Positions 8,979 through 17,478 of a stretch of 44,843 nucleotides of DNA are shown in pieces (within the stretch, counting starts at the first letter, position 1; each line of letters begins with the position of its first letter). The position numbers and the translations under genes were made by a program. The notes under the pieces were generated by a model. The model was not told where the DNA came from, searched no databases, and worked only from the letters and a program-made list of their open reading frames with translations. This stretch comes from Bacteroidales bacterium (GTDB lineage: Bacteria; Bacteroidota; Bacteroidia; Bacteroidales; VadinHA17): the NCBI GenBank assembly GCA_003141895.1, contig PLNT01000011.1, forward strand, positions 1 to 44,843, read 5' to 3'.

Positions 8979-9106
8979 ATCTTCCTGTATTTACTGAGGG
9001 TCAGATATTAAACGTGCTGATAAAGACTTTATTATGCAACTTTATGAAGAAACATTTGGTGCAGATAACCTGTAAATGGCACAACTCTTAAATATAATTA
9101 TGTAAT

Positions 9107-9135
9107 ATTGCCGGAATTTTAAAAATTTACCTTTG
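9107..9135 (+). promoter_or_regulatory. Putative Bacteroidota-type promoter for the barrel gene
   Basis: TACCTTTG at 9128-9135 matches the -7 consensus TAnnTTTG. ATTG at 9107-9110 could be the -33 element, with a 17-nt spacer that is slightly short. The ATG of the next gene lies 37 nt downstream. Confidence 0.4.
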
Positions 9136-9172
9136 TAAACATTTTCTCATAATTTAAACTAACTTAATAAAA

Positions 9173-9676
9173 ATGAAAAAGTCAATTACAATCGTTTTAT
9201 TATCATTAATCACTGTTTTTGCAGTACAATCTCAAAGTCCGCTTGGAAAGGGAAGCCATCAGTTAAATGCAGGTATTGGTTTCTCAGGATGGGGTGTTCC
9301 TTTGTATGTCGGATTGGACTTTGGAGTAAGCAGAGACGTTTCCTTAGGTATCGAAGGTTCGTTCAGATCTTATGGCCAAAACTACACCGGATCAAAATAT
9401 AATAGTACTATAATCGGGTTCTCAGGCAATGGAAACTATCATTTTAACAGAATCCTGGACATTCCATCCAATTGGGATTTTTATGCAGGTTTGAATATTG
9501 GGTATTACGTCTGGTCCAGCCCTTCAAATTACCCGGGTTACGGTTCTTCGTCTCTTGGTTTTGGTGGTCAGATCGGAGGAAGATATTTTTTCAAGGAAAA
9601 TTTTGGGTTGAATCTTGAATTTGGTGGAGGTGATGCCTTCTCTGAGGGTAAGTTTGGAATCACTTACATCTTTTAA
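9173..9676 (+). CDS. Small outer-membrane beta-barrel protein
   Basis: The protein has 167 residues. The signal peptide ends at VQSQ (about residue 21). The rest alternates short amphipathic beta-strands rich in Gly, Tyr, Phe and Ser (LNAGIGFSGWGVPLYVGLDFG, FYAGLNIGYYVW, LGFGGQIGGRYFF) with turns. It ends on a phenylalanine (FGITYIF), the classical recognition residue for insertion by the Bam machinery. The size fits an eight-stranded barrel of the OmpW/Omp_b-brl class. Role unknown; such barrels are usually small porins or stability factors. A candidate promoter lies upstream and a weak hairpin downstream, so it is probably transcribed alone and apart from the acylation cassette. Confidence 0.8.
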   Translation: MKKSITIVLLSLITVFAVQSQSPLGKGSHQLNAGIGFSGWGVPLYVGLDFGVSRDVSLGIEGSFRSYGQNYTGSKYNSTIIGFSGNGNYHFNRILDIPSNWDFYAGLNIGYYVWSSPSNYPGYGSSSLGFGGQIGGRYFFKENFGLNLEFGGGDAFSEGKFGITYIF

Positions 9677-9712
9677 GGACTCTTAAAATATGGGATATAA
9701 AAAATCGGGACA

Positions 9713-9728
9713 ACCAGGCTACCCTGGT
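9713..9728 (+). terminator. Small hairpin after the barrel gene
   Basis: ACCAGG and CCTGGT form a six-base stem with loop CTAC, 36 nt after the stop of the barrel gene. The following sequence is T-rich (ATACTTTCTCT) but not a clean T-run. It may separate the barrel gene from the acylation cassette. Confidence 0.35.
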
Positions 9729-9809
9729 ATACTTTCTCTAAAACAAAATCCGTAAGACAATTGTTATATAATTAAATCAGTATTACTATAGATATTCCCT
9801 ATTTTAGAG

Positions 9810-11522
9810 ATGAGGCTATTACCGGATATAGTTTCCTATGAAGAACGGCTAAAAAGTTTTGACTGGTCCCTGGCAGTAACAGAATTAGGGTACGTCAAGG
9901 AAGACATAATCAATATCGGATGGTACTGTTCCGACAGGATTTGTCTAAAAGGGAATGCCGATAAAATCGCACTCTATTATGAAAGCTTCGGCGGTACTGA
10001 AAAAAGTTTTACTTTCAACGATGTACGGCTGACAAGTAATACTATAGGAAATTTTCTTATTAATCTCGGGTTGAAAAATGAAGACAGGATTTGTCTTTTT
10101 ATGGACAGGATACCTGAATTATATTTTTCTTTCCTCGGAATCCTGAAGATTGGAGCTATTGTCCAGCCATTGTTCTCCGCATTTGGAGATGAATCACTTT
10201 ATATCAGGCTGGAAAATGCACAAACCCGTGCCATTATAACTCAAAGGAAGCATCTACCAAAAGTCAGAAAAATCAGTCACAAGTTACCTTTTCTCGAATA
10301 TGTCATTGTAGTTGATCCGGTCAAGGGAAAGAGTTTGGAGAAAAATGAGGTTGCTTTCATCCTTCATGAGACTCCTTCCGTTGAAGATTTTAAAATTTTC
10401 CCGACAAGGGCTGAATCACCATCAGTTTTGCATTATACTTCCGGAACTACCGGTCAGCCTAAAGGTGTAGAACATGTTCATTATTCACTTATTTCACAAT
10501 ATCTCACTGCCAAATGGGTACTTGACCTTCACGACAATGATATTTACTGGTGCACAGCTGATCCGGGTTGGGTAACAGGCACCTCCTACGGAATTATCGG
10601 TCCGTGGAGTCTGGGGATCACCCAGTGTGTTCTGGATGCGGGATTTTCGGCGCAGGCATGGTATAAATTTATTGAGAAATATAAAGTCTCGGTGTGGTAT
10701 ACAGCACCTACCGCTATCAGATCACTGATGAAAGCTGGTAAGGAGGTTGTCGAAAGTTTTGACCTTTCAAGTTTACGTCACCTTTCAAGCGTTGGAGAAC
10801 CTCTGAATTCAGAAGCAGTTGTCTGGTCCGGAAAAGTATTTGGCAAACAATTCCATGACACATTCTGGCAAACAGAAACAGGTTCTATAATGATATCCAA
10901 TTACATCGGTATGAAAATAAAACCAGGATCTATGGGAAAACCATTTCCAGGTATAGTTGGGGTTGTGCTTGATCCAAAAACATTTGAACCTGTCCCGGAA
11001 CCTGGTAAAGTTGGATTGATAGCTTTTAAACCCGGCTGGCCCGCTATGATGAGAGGCTATTGGAATAATCATGAAAAATACAGGGAGAAGTTTGTTAATG
11101 GATGGTATCTTACAGGTGATAAAGCAAGTATCGATAATGAAGGCTACTTCTGGTTTATCGGAAGGGATGATGATGTTATCAATACAGCCGGCCACCTTGT
11201 TAGTCCTTTTGAAGTTGAATCAGCACTCCTTGAACATCCCGCGGTTGCAGAATCTGCGGTAGTGGCAAAACCCGATGAAATAAATATGGAAGTGGTGAAA
11301 GCCTTTGTAACTCTGAAACCCGGAATTATACCTGACAAGGAACTTGAACTCGATATAATGAACTTCATCAGGAGAAAATTATCTCCTATGGCCATGCCTC
11401 AGGAAATCGAATACATGGATAAACTTCCAAAAACCAGAAGTGGTAAGATAATGAGGAGAGTGCTTCGTGCTAAGGAGTGGGGCGAAGAAATTGGGGATGT
11501 TTCAACACTTGAAGATGATTAA
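9810..11522 (+). CDS. Acetyl-CoA-synthetase-like AMP-forming acyl ligase of a Dlt-like cassette
   Basis: The protein has 570 residues in the ANL adenylation superfamily. It carries the P-loop YTSGTTGQPKGVEH from residue 209, the ACS-type YWCTADPGWVTGTSYGI, DTFWQTETG with Trp353, GWYLTGDKASID, GRDDDVINTAGHLVSP, and the C-terminal catalytic lysine K546 in KTRSGKIMRR. The TADPGW and WQTETG blocks point to an acetyl-CoA synthetase type enzyme. The pocket tryptophan suggests a short acyl substrate such as acetate or propionate. It is cytoplasmic. The next gene is a stand-alone carrier protein, 49 nt downstream, so the acyl group may be passed to the carrier's phosphopantetheine rather than only to CoA. 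An ordinary short-form acetate-CoA ligase is the alternative. First gene of the four-gene unit. Confidence 0.85.
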   Translation: MRLLPDIVSYEERLKSFDWSLAVTELGYVKEDIINIGWYCSDRICLKGNADKIALYYESFGGTEKSFTFNDVRLTSNTIGNFLINLGLKNEDRICLFMDRIPELYFSFLGILKIGAIVQPLFSAFGDESLYIRLENAQTRAIITQRKHLPKVRKISHKLPFLEYVIVVDPVKGKSLEKNEVAFILHETPSVEDFKIFPTRAESPSVLHYTSGTTGQPKGVEHVHYSLISQYLTAKWVLDLHDNDIYWCTADPGWVTGTSYGIIGPWSLGITQCVLDAGFSAQAWYKFIEKYKVSVWYTAPTAIRSLMKAGKEVVESFDLSSLRHLSSVGEPLNSEAVVWSGKVFGKQFHDTFWQTETGSIMISNYIGMKIKPGSMGKPFPGIVGVVLDPKTFEPVPEPGKVGLIAFKPGWPAMMRGYWNNHEKYREKFVNGWYLTGDKASIDNEGYFWFIGRDDDVINTAGHLVSPFEVESALLEHPAVAESAVVAKPDEINMEVVKAFVTLKPGIIPDKELELDIMNFIRRKLSPMAMPQEIEYMDKLPKTRSGKIMRRVLRAKEWGEEIGDVSTLEDD

Positions 11523-11571
11523 GAATAAATAACCGCAATCCACAGAATAAATACTTATTAAAATAAGAATT

Positions 11572-11832
11572 ATGGAAAAGATGAATCAGGATGAAATGAA
11601 AAATCTTGTATTGAACTATTTGACAAAAGAATACCTTGAAGATGTTGATGAAGAAATAACCTTTGATACCCCATTAATATCCTCAGGTTATGTAGATTCC
11701 TTTTCAATGATTTCATTACTTGTATTTCTTGAAAACACATTCAAAATAAAGATTCCGGGCAGTAAGGCCACGCCTGAGGCGTTCGATACGATTAACAGAA
11801 TAATTGCTCTTGTAAATCAATACTATGTATAA
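11572..11832 (+). CDS. Acyl carrier protein of the acylation cassette
   Basis: The protein has 86 residues, the usual length of a free carrier protein. The phosphopantetheine attachment serine is Ser43 in the motif GYVDSFSMISLLVFLENTF, preceded by Asp42 as in ACP and DltC. Acidic helices (EDVDEEITFD) surround it. The motif is DSFS rather than the DSLD/DSLT usual in fatty-acid AcpP, which suggests a specialised carrier. It lies between the AMP ligase and the MBOAT gene, 111 nt before the latter. The likely role is to carry the activated acyl group to the membrane acyltransferase, as DltC does. A phosphopantetheinyl transferase would be needed from elsewhere in the genome. Confidence 0.88.
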   Translation: MEKMNQDEMKNLVLNYLTKEYLEDVDEEITFDTPLISSGYVDSFSMISLLVFLENTFKIKIPGSKATPEAFDTINRIIALVNQYYV

Positions 11833-11943
11833 TTATTAATGGTTGCTAAACTATATTTAGTTTTCCCCGATCCTTTGAAAACACTTCGGGTTTGCATTAT
11901 TGGTATCAATTAAAACCCAAAAAAAAAATATTATAAAATAGTA

Positions 11944-13425
11944 ATGTCATTTAATTCAATCGAATTTGCAATATTCTTACCAATAGTATTTATCGCTTAT
12001 TGGCTGTTAAAAAACAAGAACCTCAGATATCAGAATATCCTGTTATTGATTGCCAGCTATGTTTTTTATGGCTGGTGGGATCTGAGATTATTATCTCTGT
12101 TAATAATACTGTCTGTTTCAAATTACTTAATTGGTATCTATATAAATAAAAATGAAATTGACAGGAAACGGAAAAATTGGATGATAGCTGGCCTGGTTAT
12201 CAATCTTGGAGTTCTTGTTATTTTCAAATACTTTAACTTTTTTATTGACAGTTTCATTGATTTACTGTCACTTGCCGGTTATAATCTGCCAAGATCCACT
12301 ACAAAAATTATACTCCCGGTAGGCATCAGCTTTTACGTATTCTTATCGTTAAGCTACATACTTGATATTTATAAAAGAACTTTGAATGCGGATAAAAATA
12401 TCATAGAAGTTCTGTTATCCCTGGGGTTTTTCCCAATAATTCTTGCTGGTCCTATTCAAAGACCTTCAACACTGATCCCCCAGATATCCCAAAAGAGAGA
12501 ATTTAATTATGATCAGACATTTGATGGTTTAGGACAGATCCTTTGGGGTCTGTTTGTTAAGGTTGTTATAGCTGATAATCTTGCACTTTATGCTGATGAT
12601 TTTTTTCACAATTATTCAAATTATTCCGGCAGTACATTACTTCTTGGAGCAGTATTTTATACTATTCAGATTTATGCAGATTTTTCAGGGTATTCAAATA
12701 TGGCAATCGGTGTCGCAAAGCTATTTGGGTTCAGCCTGATGAGAAATTTTGCGTATCCTTATTTCTCACGTGATATAACCGAATTCTGGAAACGCTGGCA
12801 CATATCTCTGACAACATGGTTTCGTGATTATTTATTCTTACCCCTCTCTTTTGCTGTTTCATGGAAGATCAAAGGCAGTAAAGTTTTTTATATCAAGACG
12901 GATCTTTTCATTTATATTGTAGCAAGTACGGTAACCTGGTTCCTTACCGGTCTCTGGCATGGCGCTAATTATACATATATTCTCTGGGGGATGATTCATG
13001 GTTTATTGTTGATTGTTTATCATATACAAAGGAATCCCAGAAAGAAACTTTTTAAAAAAATAGGAATTACAAATGATCATTTGGTCATTAGAATTTTTGA
13101 AACCATAATTACCCTGTTTGTGGTTATTATTGCATGGATTTTTTTCAGGGCCGATAATATTTCAATTGCGATAAAATATCTGTCGAATATGTTCTCATCT
13201 TCTCTTTTCACTTATCCGACAATTTTCCCTGTTGATTTAATTGTCATAATTCTATTGTTCATTATGACGGAGTGGATATCAAGAGAAAAACTACATCCAT
13301 TTCAGTTTGACAGCAATAAGAAACTAAATATTGTTTTACGTCCGGTTTTAATTTCAATAGTAATCTGGGCTATAATTTTATGGGGTGCTTTTAAAAATAA
13401 AGAATTTATCTATTTCCATTTTTAA
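11944..13425 (+). CDS. MBOAT-family membrane O-acyltransferase (AlgI/DltB-like)
   Basis: The protein has 493 residues and about a dozen membrane helices. Hallmarks are the N-terminal FNSIEFAIFLPIVFIAYWLL, ILPVGISFYVFLSLSYILDIY, the FPIILAGPIQRP loop, DFSGYSNMAIGVAKLFGF, FWKRWHISLTTWFRDYLF, and the catalytic core LWHGANYTYILWGMIHG, with His339 and His352. These match AlgI-type alginate acetyltransferases and DltB. MBOATs of this type carry an acyl group through the inner membrane and pass it to an extracytoplasmic partner or glycan. The SGNH-like gene starts 14 nt downstream, the usual partner arrangement. With ACP and ligase genes upstream, the donor is probably acyl-ACP. Confidence 0.92.
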   Translation: MSFNSIEFAIFLPIVFIAYWLLKNKNLRYQNILLLIASYVFYGWWDLRLLSLLIILSVSNYLIGIYINKNEIDRKRKNWMIAGLVINLGVLVIFKYFNFFIDSFIDLLSLAGYNLPRSTTKIILPVGISFYVFLSLSYILDIYKRTLNADKNIIEVLLSLGFFPIILAGPIQRPSTLIPQISQKREFNYDQTFDGLGQILWGLFVKVVIADNLALYADDFFHNYSNYSGSTLLLGAVFYTIQIYADFSGYSNMAIGVAKLFGFSLMRNFAYPYFSRDITEFWKRWHISLTTWFRDYLFLPLSFAVSWKIKGSKVFYIKTDLFIYIVASTVTWFLTGLWHGANYTYILWGMIHGLLLIVYHIQRNPRKKLFKKIGITNDHLVIRIFETIITLFVVIIAWIFFRADNISIAIKYLSNMFSSSLFTYPTIFPVDLIVIILLFIMTEWISREKLHPFQFDSNKKLNIVLRPVLISIVIWAIILWGAFKNKEFIYFHF

Positions 13426-13439
13426 GTAAAAACGGAACA

Positions 13440-14435
13440 GTGATTAAGAAGGTAATACTATATGTAATAGCATTTATTGTTGTTGGTGAGCTAATGATTC
13501 GTTTTGACAAGTCTTTCTTAATCATGGGAGATAAACGAGTTGTTAAAATACCTACAAACATTGAGTTAACCCCTGAATATGAATTAATCCAGAATAATTC
13601 ATTTAACCCTCTTCAGAATGATTTCAAAATAATGGTAATTGGTGATTCCTATATTTTCGGAGGAGGTATTGAATTTAAAGATAATTTTTCTCAAAACTTA
13701 AAAAGAATGATCAATTCTCAAAAGGGGAATTTTGAGAATTGTTGGGTATTAGATGTTTCCAAGCCAAGCTCTAATACCTTAGATAATAATATTACATATT
13801 TTGAATTTGTAAATCGTTTTAAACCTGATGTTGTTATTATTGGATATAACCTTAATGATATCGAGGGTAATTTGCAAAAGGTTAACAACGAAGTATCGGT
13901 GTCAGATTTTATTAAAGAACAAAAAACATCCACCGCGGAAGAAAAAAGATTAATCAGCAAAATATATGATATCATTTATACATCTGAATTAATACATTTT
14001 GTATTACATGAGACTCATAAACAATTAAAAGCAGTTGGCATCATTGTACCCGGAAGTGAATTTGATCTAATGTTAAAAAGTTATTGGCAAAATGGTGATA
14101 ATTGGCAACAATCTAAAATTTTGCTGAAAGAAATAATCGATCATTCAAAAGAAAACAATATACAGCTGATCGTTTATCAGTTTCCGGAAATGGACCTGAT
14201 AGAACATCAGAAGCTCTTCACAAAAAGCAGCGCATCAATAAAATCATTTTTCGATGGTTTCCCTTCAGTATATTTTATTAACGGTAATGACCAGTTCAAA
14301 AATGAAAAATCTAAAGATTATGTTCTTTCAAAGTATGATGGACATCCAAATGAAAAAGCGCATAAAAAAATAGCAGAAAGAGTTTTTGACCTGATTAAGG
14401 AAACAAACAAAGCTTACAAACCCGGGGATAAATAA
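13440..14435 (+). CDS. Membrane-anchored SGNH hydrolase-like acyltransferase partner (DltD/AlgJ-like position)
   Basis: The protein has 331 residues with a GTG start at 13440, 14 nt after the MBOAT stop. An N-terminal hydrophobic helix (residues 4-17) anchors the domain outside the inner membrane. The SGNH pattern is complete: Ser70 in VIGDSYIFGGGI (block I), Asn in GYNLNDIEGN (block III region), and Asp300/His302 in KYDGHPNEKAHKK (block V). In alginate and Dlt systems, SGNH-like partners receive the acyl group from the MBOAT and place it on the polymer. This protein probably does the same here. The intact triad means it could also be an esterase. The target glycan cannot be inferred. Confidence 0.82.
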   Translation: MIKKVILYVIAFIVVGELMIRFDKSFLIMGDKRVVKIPTNIELTPEYELIQNNSFNPLQNDFKIMVIGDSYIFGGGIEFKDNFSQNLKRMINSQKGNFENCWVLDVSKPSSNTLDNNITYFEFVNRFKPDVVIIGYNLNDIEGNLQKVNNEVSVSDFIKEQKTSTAEEKRLISKIYDIIYTSELIHFVLHETHKQLKAVGIIVPGSEFDLMLKSYWQNGDNWQQSKILLKEIIDHSKENNIQLIVYQFPEMDLIEHQKLFTKSSASIKSFFDGFPSVYFINGNDQFKNEKSKDYVLSKYDGHPNEKAHKKIAERVFDLIKETNKAYKPGDK

Positions 14436-14544
14436 TTTTCAATTCACGTGTTGTTGTGTATTAGTATTCGTGGTGGATTAAGGCCAGTAGTATTTCCCAT
14501 ATTTTATTTATAATCATTATCTTTCCGGTAAAAATAAAATAATA

Positions 14545-15063
14545 ATGGAATATTCAGATCTGATTCTCTCACGGGAAAGTATCCGCAATTATGATCCGGA
14601 CCGACCTGTTTCAAAAGAAATTCTGGAAAAAATTCTCAATGCAGGAAGGATTGCGCCTTCTGCATGCAACTTACAGCCATATAGATTTCTTGTAATCTCT
14701 TCCTCTCAGGTTCTTGAAAAGGTCAGGGCTAGTTATAACAAGGTATGGTTTAAAGAGGCACCACATATTCTGGTAATCCTTGGACTGAAGGACCAGGCAT
14801 GGAAACGAAGTTATGATGGTTATAATTCAATTGAAACCGATGTTGCAATCGCGATGACACATATTATCCTGGCTGCTGAAAATGAGGGAGTTTGCACATG
14901 CTGGATCGAAGCTTATAACCCGGCAATTCTCAGGGAAGCTCTTAATATTAAAGATAACCAGGTGATTTTTGGAATCACACCGCTGGGATATTCAAAACCA
15001 GGTTTCAGAAAGGCACTGAATAAACAAAGAAAATCGCTGGGAGATATAGTTGAGTTTCTTTAG
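14545..15063 (+). CDS. Nitroreductase-family flavoprotein
   Basis: The protein has 172 residues. It opens with the family signature SRESIRNYDPDRPVSKEILEKIL, then GRIAPSACNLQPYRFLVI, which binds the FMN phosphate and ring. Also visible are VAIAMTHIILAAENEGVCTCWIEAYNP and the closing FGITPLGYSKP. It is at the short end for the family, as in many Bacteroidota paralogues. These enzymes form FMN-bound dimers and reduce nitro compounds, quinones or other acceptors with NAD(P)H; the substrate cannot be told. It lies 109 nt after the SGNH gene on the same strand, and a terminator-like hairpin follows it. It may be the last gene of the acylation transcript or an independent gene. The stop is TAG. Confidence 0.88.
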   Translation: MEYSDLILSRESIRNYDPDRPVSKEILEKILNAGRIAPSACNLQPYRFLVISSSQVLEKVRASYNKVWFKEAPHILVILGLKDQAWKRSYDGYNSIETDVAIAMTHIILAAENEGVCTCWIEAYNPAILREALNIKDNQVIFGITPLGYSKPGFRKALNKQRKSLGDIVEFL

Positions 15064-15098
15064 AAATTTAAAAGGTATTAAACAAATTTCTTATCCTT

Positions 15099-15128
15099 AA
15101 AACCTGCCAGGAATCTAGGCAGGGTTTT
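15099..15128 (+). terminator. Rho-independent terminator after the nitroreductase gene
   Basis: AAAACCTGCC at 15099-15108 pairs, with one bulge, with GGCAGGGTTTT at 15118-15128. The right arm ends in a T-run. The hairpin lies 36 nt after the nitroreductase stop and before the GH3 gene, and probably ends the transcript started upstream. Confidence 0.6.
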
Positions 15129-15169
15129 GTGTGTGTAATATCTGTCGAATGATATTTATGTGTAATTCA

Positions 15170-15177
15170 TAAATTTG
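15170..15177 (+). promoter_or_regulatory. Putative -7 promoter element of the GH3 gene
   Basis: TAAATTTG matches the Bacteroidota -7 consensus TAnnTTTG exactly and lies 30 nt before the GH3 ATG. No convincing TTTG element is found 19-21 nt upstream, so this is only half a promoter. Confidence 0.3.
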
Positions 15178-15207
15178 ATTATATTTTACACTGATATACA
15201 AAAAAAT

Positions 15208-17442
15208 ATGAGAAAATTTGTCGTCATTTTATCGATGCTGGCATTGGCAGTTGAAGCTCAAAGCCAGGATAAAAAAATGGATGCATTTATTAAAGATCTC
15301 ATGAAAAAGATGTCGGTTGAGGAGAAAATCGGACAACTGAATCTTACTATTCCGGGAAGATCATCCTCGGATTCGACAGTTAGTGAAATAAATCAGAAGA
15401 AAATAAAAGCGGGTCAGATTGGTGCAATGATGAACCTCTACTCGCTTCCATCAATAAAAGCGTATCAGAACTTTGCAGTAAATCAATCTCCCAACCATAT
15501 TCCTCTTTTATTCGGGATGGATTTAATACACGGCTATAAGACAATATTTCCTATGCCATTAGCTATGAGCTGTTCATGGGATTTGTCTCTTATTGAGAAA
15601 AGTGCACGGATCGCAGCTGAGGAGGCCACTGCAAATGGAATTGTCTGGACTTTCTCCCCAATGGTTGACATATCACATGACCCCCGTTGGGGAAGGTTTC
15701 CAGAGGGATCTGGTGAAGATCCATGGTTGGGCTCACAAATTGCCAGTGCCATGGTAAAGGGATATCAGGGCGAGGACCTTTCGCTGAACAATACCCTTAT
15801 GGCTACCATCAAACACTTTGCGCTATATGGTGCTGCAACCCAGTACGACAATACAGTAGATTTGAGCAGACTTACAATGTACAATGATTACTTCCCTCCA
15901 TATAAAGTTGCAATAGAAGCAGGTGCAGGAAGTCTAATGACTGCTTTTAATCTGGTCGATGGAATTCCTTCTTCCGGAAATCACTGGCTTCTTACTGAAT
16001 TGCTTAGGGAACATTGGAATTTCAAAGGTTTTGTTGTAGCGGATTATTCTGCTATTAATGAAATGACAAGTCATGGAATAGGTGACCTCCAAACCGTATC
16101 GGCAATGGCACTTAAAGCCGGAACCGATATGGACATGGTTGGAGAAGGATTCATTAAAACACTTAAAAAATCGTTGGAAGAAGGCAAGGTAAATATGGAG
16201 AACATTGACCTTGCCTGCAGAAGAATCCTGGAGGCAAAATATAAACTTGGACTATTTGATGATCCTTTCAGTTATATAAATGAAGAAAGAGCTAAATCAG
16301 ATTCAGTAACGCAGGAGAATCTTAAAGCTGCCAGAGAAATCTCGGCAAGATCAATGGTTCTTCTGAAAAACGACAAACAGATTCTTCCTCTTAGAAAAAC
16401 AGGAACAATTGCTGTTATCGGATCACTCGCTAATAGTAAGGCAGATATGATTGGCAAATGGGCAACATGCGCAGACATTAATAAAGTTTCAACCATATTG
16501 GATGGTATTAAAAATATTGGGGGACCCACAGTAAACGTTCAATATGGTCCATTCAAAGCATCTTCCGGCAGGACAGAACAACAAAATGCAAATGCGGCTG
16601 AAGCAGATTCTGAACAATTATCAGATGAAACCATGCAGACTGTAAAAAATGCTGATGTGATAATAGCTGTACTTGGCAAAACTAATATTCAATCAGGCAA
16701 ATCATATTTACCAACAGACATTGGACTACCAAAAAACCAGCAGAACCTTCTTAAATCTCTTCGGGCGACTGGTAAACCTGTTGTACTGGTACTTGTAAAT
16801 AGTCATCCATTGCTGTTATCGTGGGAGTACAAAAATGTAAGCGCCATTTTGGAGGCATGGACAGGTGGTACAGAAGCAGGCAATGCAGTGGCAACAGTAC
16901 TATTCGGAGATTACAATCCCTCAGGTAAATTAACCTTTACTGTTCCCTTAAATATAGATCAGATTCCAGTTAATTACAATCAAAAGAAAGCAAGCAGACT
17001 TATGGATCCGAATAATAAGGTTGGCTCGAAATATCCTGATAGCTCGAGCGAACCATTATTCCCTTTTGGGTACGGCCTGAGTTATACCACTTTTGGCTAC
17101 AGTGATATCAGCTTAAGTAAGACACAGCTCACTGGGGATGAAAAACTTATTGCTTCAGTTACACTCACAAACACCGGAAAATATGAAGGAGAAGAAGTTG
17201 TTCAGCAATATATCCAGGATCCTGTTGCATCTATTTCTCGTCCAGAAAAAGAGCTAAAGAACTTTAAGAAAGTATTGTTGAAGCCTGGTGAAAAAAAGGA
17301 AGTAAGCTTCGAGATAACAAAAAACGATCTGATGTTTTACAATAGCGATCTGAAATATGACTGGGAACCTGGAGATTTTATTATTTACATAGGCACAAAT
17401 TCAAGAAATGTCAAATCTGCCAGAGTAACCTGGGAGAAGTGA
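15208..17442 (+). CDS. GH3 beta-glucosidase, secreted (BglX-like)
   Basis: I chose the ATG at 15208, which gives 744 residues and a signal peptide ending near VEAQSQ; the upstream TTG would add 11 residues before it. The GH3 layout is complete. An N-terminal TIM barrel has FGMDLIHGYKTIFPMPLA, the substrate loops RWGRFPEGSGEDP and KHFALYGA, and the nucleophile Asp279 in GFVVADYSAI. A second domain (RSMVLLKNDKQILPL onward, GTEAGNAVATVLFGDYNPSGKL) and a C-terminal fibronectin-like domain (EVVQQYIQDPVASISRPEKEL) follow. It probably removes terminal beta-linked glucose or related sugars from oligosaccharides in the periplasm. It is convergent with the next gene, with only 36 nt between stops. Confidence 0.93.
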   Translation: MRKFVVILSMLALAVEAQSQDKKMDAFIKDLMKKMSVEEKIGQLNLTIPGRSSSDSTVSEINQKKIKAGQIGAMMNLYSLPSIKAYQNFAVNQSPNHIPLLFGMDLIHGYKTIFPMPLAMSCSWDLSLIEKSARIAAEEATANGIVWTFSPMVDISHDPRWGRFPEGSGEDPWLGSQIASAMVKGYQGEDLSLNNTLMATIKHFALYGAATQYDNTVDLSRLTMYNDYFPPYKVAIEAGAGSLMTAFNLVDGIPSSGNHWLLTELLREHWNFKGFVVADYSAINEMTSHGIGDLQTVSAMALKAGTDMDMVGEGFIKTLKKSLEEGKVNMENIDLACRRILEAKYKLGLFDDPFSYINEERAKSDSVTQENLKAAREISARSMVLLKNDKQILPLRKTGTIAVIGSLANSKADMIGKWATCADINKVSTILDGIKNIGGPTVNVQYGPFKASSGRTEQQNANAAEADSEQLSDETMQTVKNADVIIAVLGKTNIQSGKSYLPTDIGLPKNQQNLLKSLRATGKPVVLVLVNSHPLLLSWEYKNVSAILEAWTGGTEAGNAVATVLFGDYNPSGKLTFTVPLNIDQIPVNYNQKKASRLMDPNNKVGSKYPDSSSEPLFPFGYGLSYTTFGYSDISLSKTQLTGDEKLIASVTLTNTGKYEGEEVVQQYIQDPVASISRPEKELKNFKKVLLKPGEKKEVSFEITKNDLMFYNSDLKYDWEPGDFIIYIGTNSRNVKSARVTWEK

Positions 17443-17478
17443 ATCCTGTAGTTGATTCCTGATTGGGAAGAATTAAAG

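Noticed and set aside
11839-11913. 24-codon frame between the carrier and MBOAT genes, considered as a DltX-like peptide
   Set aside because: It has no hydrophobic helix or the conserved tail expected of DltX and is too short to support.
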